9,866 nt of DNA from positions 1-9,866 of the forward strand of contig CAMLNE010000149.1 of assembly GCA_946481265.1 (NCBI GenBank), given 5' to 3'. How positions within the stretch are numbered: position 1 is the first letter of the stretch; each line of letters starts with the position of its first letter. Origin of the DNA: an uncultured Panacagrimonas sp. GTDB taxonomy: Bacteria; Pseudomonadota; Gammaproteobacteria; Nevskiales; Nevskiaceae. Positions 5,638-9,866 of the stretch are shown here, piece after piece. The translations under genes and the position numbers were made by a program. The notes beneath the pieces were generated by a model. It saw only the letters and a list, made by a program, of their open reading frames with translations, searched no databases and was not told the DNA's origin.

Positions 5638-6599
5638 TCGTTACCCAGTCCGAACTGGCGCAGCGCCTTGGGGTCATCGCTCCAGTTCTCGCGCACGCGG
5701 CACCAGAGCTGCAGGAATACCTTGGCACCCAGCAGGTGCTCGAGTTCCTTGCGCGCCGTCATGCCCACGCGCTTGAGCGCGCTGCCGTTCTCGCCGATCA
5801 CGATCTTCTTCTGCCCCTCGCGCTCGACCCAGATCACCGCGTCGATGCGGTGCAGGCCGCCACCGCTGCCGCTGCCGCTGCCGACCGCCGTCTCGGCGCC
5901 ACCGGCGAGTGGCACCGGCGTCTCGCCGCGGCCGCGCCGGGCCTCGACGGTATAGGACTCGATCGCCACCGTGAGCGAGTAGGGCAGCTCCTGGTTCAGG
6001 GTGCGCGTGAGCTTCTCGCGCACCACCTCCGAGGCCAGGAACGCATTGTCGAAGCCGGCCACCATGTCCGGCGGATACAGCGGCGGGCCCTCGGGCAGCC
6101 GCTGGATGATCTCGTCGGCCAACGCCTCGACGTTCTGCCTGCGCAGCGCCGACAGCGGCACCACGAAGCTGAATTCGCGCCGGGCGGCCAGCTTCTCGAG
6201 CTCGGGCAGCAGGCGGGCCTTGTCGCTCACGCGATCGATCTTGTTGACCACCAGCCCGACCGGCGCCTTGACCCGGGCCAGGCGCTCGAGCACGGCGCTG
6301 TCCTCCTCGGTCCAGCGTCCCGACTCGACCACGAACACCGCCAGGTCGACGTCGTGCAGGCTGTTCGCCGCGGCCTCGTTCATGGCCCGGTTGAGCGCCC
6401 GCTTGCCGCCCAGGTGCAGGCCCGGCGTGTCGACGAACACGATCTGGCCCTCGGCGCGGTGGACCACGCCCTGGATCGCGTGGCGCGTGGTCTGCGGCTT
6501 GTGCGAGACGATGCTCAGCTTGCGGCCGACCAGCGCGTTGAGCAGGGAGGACTTGCCGACGTTGGGTCGTCCGACCAGGGTGACGATGCCGCTGCGCAT
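5634..6599 (-). CDS. era: GTPase Era (with a Gly/Ser-rich insertion)
   Basis: Ras-like GTPase plus KH domain that binds the 3' end of 16S rRNA and acts in 30S subunit maturation. From ATG 6599 it is 321 aa, against 301 in E. coli. GTPase motifs are complete: G1 GRPNVGKS (10-17), the G2 region QTTRH (36-40), G3 DTPG (57-60), G4 NKID (119-122) and G5 SAL (150-152). The KH domain has EREGQKKIVIGENG with the GxxG loop at 269-272, and the tail WSDDPKALRQFGLG is typical. Compared with E. coli Era, about 20-25 extra residues lie at about 222-250, including GSGSGSGGG, between a KH strand and the DAVIWVEREGQ segment. The DNA there carries three tandem GCTGCC hexamers (plus strand, 5865-5882). The open frame runs on upstream into rnc but is noncoding there. 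A weak Shine-Dalgarno GAAG lies 7 nt before the ATG. recO overlaps the stop. Confidence 0.95.
   Translation of the reverse strand: MRSGIVTLVGRPNVGKSSLLNALVGRKLSIVSHKPQTTRHAIQGVVHRAEGQIVFVDTPGLHLGGKRALNRAMNEAAANSLHDVDLAVFVVESGRWTEEDSAVLERLARVKAPVGLVVNKIDRVSDKARLLPELEKLAARREFSFVVPLSALRRQNVEALADEIIQRLPEGPPLYPPDMVAGFDNAFLASEVVREKLTRTLNQELPYSLTVAIESYTVEARRGRGETPVPLAGGAETAVGSGSGSGGGLHRIDAVIWVEREGQKKIVIGENGSALKRVGMTARKELEHLLGAKVFLQLWCRVRENWSDDPKALRQFGLGNE
5865..5882 (+). repeat. Three tandem GCTGCC hexamers within era
   Basis: Three perfect copies of GCTGCC at 5865-5870, 5871-5876 and 5877-5882 lie next to related GCC-rich sequence. Read on the minus strand they encode Gly-Ser repeats in the KH-domain insertion of Era. 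In-frame expansion or contraction by slippage would only change linker length. Confidence 0.75.
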
Positions 6600-6627
6600 G
6601 AAGTGTCTTCGGAAAAAAAACGGGGGG
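6600..6627 (-). other. Homopolymer-rich rnc-era spacer
   Basis: Within the 46-nt gap, the minus strand reads six C (6627-6622), one G, then eight T (6620-6613), followed by the era leader. A short inverted repeat GAAG-TGT-CTTC (plus-strand view, 6600-6610) touches the era start and would pair with the only Shine-Dalgarno-like GAAG. A weak 5-bp hairpin (AAGCG/CGCTT) right after the rnc stop lies too far from the T8 to be a typical terminator. No feature is certain beyond the tracts themselves. Confidence 0.5.
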
Positions 6628-6645
6628 AAAGCGGGGTAAATCGCT

Positions 6646-7335
6646 TCAGGTGGAATCGTCCTGGAGCTGCTGCAACAGCATCGCGGCCGCCTGCTGCTCC
6701 GCGGTGCGCCGGCTGCTGCCGCTGGCCTGGGCCATGCGCTCCTCATCGACAAGGACCGCGCGCACGCTGAAGTATCGCCGATGCGGGGGCCCGGATTCGG
6801 CCAGGACCTCGTAGCGGGGCAAGGCGCGACCATGACCCTGCAGCCATTCCTGCAGCCGCGTCTTGGAATCCTTGAGGGTCTCGGCGTCGGGAAGGTTCTC
6901 CAGCTCGGGGGCGAACATGCGTGCGCACACGCGCTGCGCCGCGGCGTAGCCACCGTCCAGGTAGACCGCGGCCACCAGCGCCTCGATCGCGTCGGCGAGG
7001 ACCGAGTCGCGCCGCCAGCCGCCGCTCTTGAGTTCGCCTTCCCCCAGGCGCAGGCAGTCGCCGATCTCGAGCCGTCGCGCGATCGTCGCCAGCGAGCGCT
7101 CGCGCACGATGCTGGCCCGCAGGCGCGACAGATCGCCCTCGCCGGCGCGCGGCCGGGCTGCGAACAGCACGTCGGCGGCGAACAAGCCGATCAGGGCGTC
7201 ACCCAGGAATTCGAGGCGCTCGTTGTTGTCGGCGCTGTACGAACGGTGCGTCAGCGCGCGGGCCAGGTGCGCCGGTTCGGCGAACACGTGCCCCAGGCGG
7301 GTCGCCAGCTGTCGATCGCGCGCTTTGACGTCCAC
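6646..7335 (-). CDS. rnc: Ribonuclease III
   Basis: A 229-residue double-strand-specific endoribonuclease (E. coli 226 aa) that processes the rRNA precursor and regulatory duplex RNAs. The N-terminal nuclease domain carries the signature NNERLEFLGDALIG (37-50) with Glu39, Glu42 and Asp46. The second acidic cluster, ADAIEALVAAVYLDGG, has Asp115 and Glu118 as metal ligands. A dsRNA-binding domain spans about 155-226 (KTRLQEWLQGHG, then PPHRRYFSVRAVL and GSSRRTAEQQAAAMLLQQL). All expected catalytic residues are present. The start is GTG (7335-7333), 17 nt after the DUF4845 stop, with GGGG-rich sequence upstream as a possible Shine-Dalgarno; no in-frame ATG fits better. In relatives RNase III cuts its own operon leader, but no such stem can be assigned here. 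The rnc-era order is conserved across Gammaproteobacteria. Confidence 0.96.
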   Translation of the reverse strand: MDVKARDRQLATRLGHVFAEPAHLARALTHRSYSADNNERLEFLGDALIGLFAADVLFAARPRAGEGDLSRLRASIVRERSLATIARRLEIGDCLRLGEGELKSGGWRRDSVLADAIEALVAAVYLDGGYAAAQRVCARMFAPELENLPDAETLKDSKTRLQEWLQGHGRALPRYEVLAESGPPHRRYFSVRAVLVDEERMAQASGSSRRTAEQQAAAMLLQQLQDDST

Positions 7336-7352
7336 CGATGCCCCGGCCCGCG

Positions 7353-7748
7353 TCAGGAGTCGATGTCTCCACTACCCGGCTTCATCGGGTGATCGCCCTT
7401 GAAGTGGATCACGACGAACACGTTGTAGAAGAGGTTCACGCGGGCCTCGTAGTCATAGGACAGCAACCGGCCGCTCTTGCCGCGCTTGATCTTCACGTCC
7501 CGGTCATCGATCTGCTTGATGTAGTCGATGTCCCAGCGCCGCTCCAGCGTGCTGCGGATCTCCTGCGGCGGGGCGCTGGCGTAGTCCGGATTATCCGCCA
7601 CGCTCTTCACGACGCGGACCACGGTCATGTGATTCATGTACAGCGGCCCGACCTTGATGACGATGATCGCGAAGAACGCGATCGTGCCGAACACGAACAG
7701 CAATCCGAACCACCCCAATCCCCGCTGACGACCGACCGACCTGTACAT
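7353..7748 (-). CDS. DUF4845 single-pass membrane protein
   Basis: A 131-residue protein matching the DUF4845 family in position (between lepB and rnc) and form. A short basic N-terminus with QRGLGWFG is followed by one hydrophobic helix at about 14-36. A soluble, probably periplasmic domain then holds MTVVRVVKSVAD, LERRWDIDYIKQIDDRDVKI and the C-terminal NLFYNVFVVIHFKGD. The function of the family is unknown; its fixed place beside signal peptidase and RNase III is a genomic observation only. Start ATG 7748 has the strongest Shine-Dalgarno in the window, GGGAGGAG at 7760-7753. The 81-nt gap to lepB contains a TAAGCT hexamer on the minus strand that could be a -10 box, so an internal promoter is possible but has no matching -35. 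High identity to a known family member is expected, but I cannot confirm it here. Confidence 0.85.
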   Translation of the reverse strand: MYRSVGRQRGLGWFGLLFVFGTIAFFAIIVIKVGPLYMNHMTVVRVVKSVADNPDYASAPPQEIRSTLERRWDIDYIKQIDDRDVKIKRGKSGRLLSYDYEARVNLFYNVFVVIHFKGDHPMKPGSGDIDS

Positions 7749-7829
7749 GCGGCTCCTCCCTGGATGCGCGCGGCAAGCTTAGCGGATGCCGCCGCCGGCG
7801 GGCCGGCGCGGTGGCGAGCGCGCCGCGCC

Positions 7830-8624
7830 TCAGCGCAGGGAAATGCCGATGCGGGAGAAATTGGGCCGCATGCGGGCCGCGTCCCAGCTCATCCAGACGA
7901 AGAACGCACGACCGACCAGGTTGGCCTCCGGCACCGTGCCCCAGCCGCGGGAGTCGAAACTGCCGTCGCGGTTGTCGCCCATCGCGAAGTACTGGCCCGG
8001 CGGGATCTCGACCTCGAAATCGCGCGCCGGCTCGTCGGGATTGACGATGACGTGGTGCACGTGCTCGGCCATGTCCTCACGCAGGCGGTAGGCGGTGCCG
8101 CCCGGGACCCGGGGTGCGCTGTACACGCCGTCGGCGGTCTGCGGCAGGGCCTCGCCGTTCACGTACAGCACCTTGTCGCGATAGGCGATGTGGTCGCCCG
8201 GCAGGCCGACGATGCGCTTGATGAAATCCACGGACGGGTCGTTCGGCCAGCGGAACACGACGATATCGCCGCGCTGCGGCCGTTCGCCTTCCCAGAATTC
8301 GTGGTGGAAGACGGGGTCGCGCAGGCCGTAGGCGAACTTGTTGACCAGGATGAAATCCCCGACCAGCAAGGTCGGGATCATCGAGCCGGAAGGAATCCGG
8401 AAAGGCTCGGCCACGAACGAGCGCAGCAGCAGGACCGCGACGATGACCGGGAAGAACGAGCGCGAGAACTCGATCAGCCAGCTCGGCTTGTCCTTGGCGC
8501 CGATCAGGCTGCGCCGCCGCCGCGCCAGCCAGAGCACATCGAGCAGCCAGCCGATGCCGGTCAGGACCGTCAGCAGCGTGAGCAGGACCGCGAAATCGAA
8601 GTGCACATCGGACGGCAGGTTCAT
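7830..8624 (-). CDS. lepB: Signal peptidase I (LepB)
   Basis: Inner-membrane serine protease that cleaves signal peptides from Sec and Tat substrates on the periplasmic side. At 264 aa it is shorter than E. coli LepB (324 aa) but within the family range. Two N-terminal helices (about 11-33 and 56-72) flank a basic cytoplasmic loop (RRRR at 35-38). Box B RIPSGSMIPTLLVGD has the nucleophile Ser81. Box D VDFIKRIVGLPGDHI carries the general base Lys136. Box E GDNRDGSFDSRGWG spans 216-229. The catalytic dyad and all boxes are intact. Start ATG 8624 lies 10 nt after the lepA TAG, with GAGGGAAG just upstream as ribosome-binding site, so lepA and lepB form an operon as in E. coli. An 81-nt gap separates it from the following DUF4845 gene. 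Confidence 0.96.
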   Translation of the reverse strand: MNLPSDVHFDFAVLLTLLTVLTGIGWLLDVLWLARRRRSLIGAKDKPSWLIEFSRSFFPVIVAVLLLRSFVAEPFRIPSGSMIPTLLVGDFILVNKFAYGLRDPVFHHEFWEGERPQRGDIVVFRWPNDPSVDFIKRIVGLPGDHIAYRDKVLYVNGEALPQTADGVYSAPRVPGGTAYRLREDMAEHVHHVIVNPDEPARDFEVEIPPGQYFAMGDNRDGSFDSRGWGTVPEANLVGRAFFVWMSWDAARMRPNFSRIGISLR

Positions 8625-8634
8625 TCTTCCCTCG

Positions 8635-9866
8635 CTACTTCTTGCGATCCACGCCGAGAACCGCCAGGAAGGCTTCCTGCGGGATCTCGACCGAACCGAC
8701 CTGTTTCATGCGCTTCTTGCCTTCCTTCTGCTTCTCCAGCAGCTTGCGCTTGCGGCTGATGTCACCGCCGTAGCACTTCGCCGTGACGTCCTTGCGCAGC
8801 GCCTTGATCGTCGAGCGGGAGATGATCTTCGCGCCGATCGCGGCCTGGATGGCGACATCGAACTGCTGGCGATGGATCACCTCCTGCATGCGCTCGCACA
8901 GGTCGCGACCGCGCGTGTAGGCCGAGTCCCGGTGCACGATGCTGGCCAGCGCGTCGACCTTGTCGCCATTGACCAGCACGTCGAGGCGGACCAGGTCGGC
9001 GGTCTGGAAGCGGGTGAACTCGTATTCGAAGCTGGCGTAGCCGCGCGAGACGCTCTTGAGGCGATCGAAGAAGTCGAGCACGACCTCGGCCAGCGGCATC
9101 TCGACTTCCATCTGGACCTGGGCGCCGAGGTAGCGCAGGTTCTTCTGCACGCCGCGCTTTTCCATGCACAGCTGCATGACCGGCCCGACGTAGTCGTGCG
9201 GCATCAGCACGCGCGCGGTGATGATCGGCTCGCGCAGGTCCACGAACTCGCAGCCCTCGGGCAGTTCGGCCGGGTTGTCGATGCGCCGCACCTCACCATC
9301 GGCCATCACGATCTCGTAGACCACGCTGGGCGCGGTGGTGATCAGATTCAGGTCGTATTCGCGCTCCAGGCGCTCCTGCACGATCTCCATGTGCAGCATG
9401 CCGAGAAAGCCGATGCGAAAGCCGAAGCCCAGCGCGCTGGAATTCTCGGGCTCGAACTGCAGGGCCGAGTCGTTCAGGCGCAGCTTGGAGAGCGAATCGC
9501 GAAAGTCCTCGAAGTCGTCCGCGTCGACCGGGAACATGCCGGCGAATACGCGCGGCTGGATCCGGCGGAAACCCGGCAGCATTTCGCTGCAGGGTTTCGC
9601 CGCGATCGTCAGCGTATCGCCCACCGGCGCGCCGAGAATGTCCTTGATGCCGGCGATCAGAAAGCCGACCTCGCCGGTCTCCAGCCGATCCTTGAACACC
9701 CGCTTGGGCGTGTGCACGCCGAGCATGGTGACCTCGTGGTCCCGACCCGTGGACATCACGCGCACCTTCTGCCCCTTCTGCACCGAGCCGTTGATGACAC
9801 GGATCAGCGAGACCACGCCGAGGTAGTTGTCGAACCAGCTGTCGACGATCAGGGCCTGCAGCCGGG
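8635..9866 (-). CDS. lepA: Elongation factor 4 (LepA), C-terminal part, cut by the window edge
   Basis: The frame is open to the window end, giving about 409 C-terminal residues of a protein usually near 600 aa. The GTPase domain lies outside the window. The first visible residues, [18 protein letters not shown], match the start of domain II, so the GTG at 9816 is an internal Val and not the start. Further hallmarks are [33 protein letters not shown] sequence (here [16 protein letters not shown]) and the EF4-specific C-terminal domain with [16 protein letters not shown] and [16 protein letters not shown]. LepA is a ribosome-binding translational GTPase that affects elongation or initiation fidelity; the exact role is debated. 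It is the first visible gene of the leftward cluster, followed by lepB after 10 nt. The stop is TAG (8637-8635). Confidence 0.96.
   Translation of the reverse strand, partial: RLQALIVDSWFDNYLGVVSLIRVINGSVQKGQKVRVMSTGRDHEVTMLGVHTPKRVFKDRLETGEVGFLIAGIKDILGAPVGDTLTIAAKPCSEMLPGFRRIQPRVFAGMFPVDADDFEDFRDSLSKLRLNDSALQFEPENSSALGFGFRIGFLGMLHMEIVQERLEREYDLNLITTAPSVVYEIVMADGEVRRIDNPAELPEGCEFVDLREPIITARVLMPHDYVGPVMQLCMEKRGVQKNLRYLGAQVQMEVEMPLAEVVLDFFDRLKSVSRGYASFEYEFTRFQTADLVRLDVLVNGDKVDALASIVHRDSAYTRGRDLCERMQEVIHRQQFDVAIQAAIGAKIISRSTIKALRKDVTAKCYGGDISRKRKLLEKQKEGKKRMKQVGSVEIPQEAFLAVLGVDRKK

Noticed and set aside
6613..6645. Intrinsic terminator between rnc and era
   Set aside because: The only hairpin is 5 bp and is separated from the T8 by several bases including C6, so it lacks the usual geometry.
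5736..6770. A 344-codon plus-strand open frame opposite era and the end of rnc
   Set aside because: Antisense to well-supported genes; it spans the A8/G6 tract and has no family motif.
7338..8759. A 473-codon plus-strand open frame across DUF4845, lepB and the end of lepA
   Set aside because: It lies opposite three conserved genes and has the His/Arg/Asp-rich composition of an antisense shadow; it has no hydrophobic core pattern or motif.

Overview
The window is high-GC DNA (about two-thirds G+C by eye) with the gene content and protein signatures of a Gammaproteobacterium. The lepA-lepB-DUF4845-rnc-era-recO order, an AstB closely resembling the E. coli enzyme, and a GspA/ExeA-GspB pair all fit. 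A Xanthomonadales/Lysobacterales or purple-sulfur-type lineage is plausible, but the sequence alone does not fix the genus. Almost everything is on the minus strand, so transcription runs from right to left.

Right half (about 9866 down to 4927): a compact housekeeping cluster. In transcription order it holds the C-terminal two-thirds of lepA (cut by the window edge), lepB, a DUF4845 membrane protein, rnc, era and recO. Gaps are 10, 81, 17 and 46 nt, then a 4-nt GTGA overlap joins era to recO. These genes cover translation fidelity (LepA), signal peptide cleavage (LepB), dsRNA processing (RNase III), 30S subunit maturation (Era) and recombinational repair (RecO). Era carries a Gly/Ser-rich insertion encoded by a hexanucleotide repeat.

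Middle (about 4913 down to 4136): one small plus-strand gene of 80 aa with two predicted membrane helices and no recognised family. It converges on recO, and both stop codons lie in one shared hairpin. Upstream of it is a gene-free stretch of about 530 bp. Its right end holds two tandem hairpins, one with a C-rich loop and the next a strong plus-strand terminator with a T-tract, just before the ribosome-binding site of the small gene. This is the least explained part of the window and the best candidate for an undescribed element: a small RNA or a terminator-type leader.

Left half (about 4135 down to 51): astB (N-succinylarginine dihydrolase, arginine catabolism) stands without other ast genes in view. 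It is followed by a gspA/exeA-type AAA+ ATPase with a periplasmic peptidoglycan-binding end, and by gspB. The latter two are the accessory pair that helps the type II secretin assemble through peptidoglycan; no core type II secretion genes are in the window.

I see no tRNA, rRNA, CRISPR array, insertion sequence, integrase or prophage gene. Most of the window is conserved core genome, and I found no convincing multi-gene novel system.
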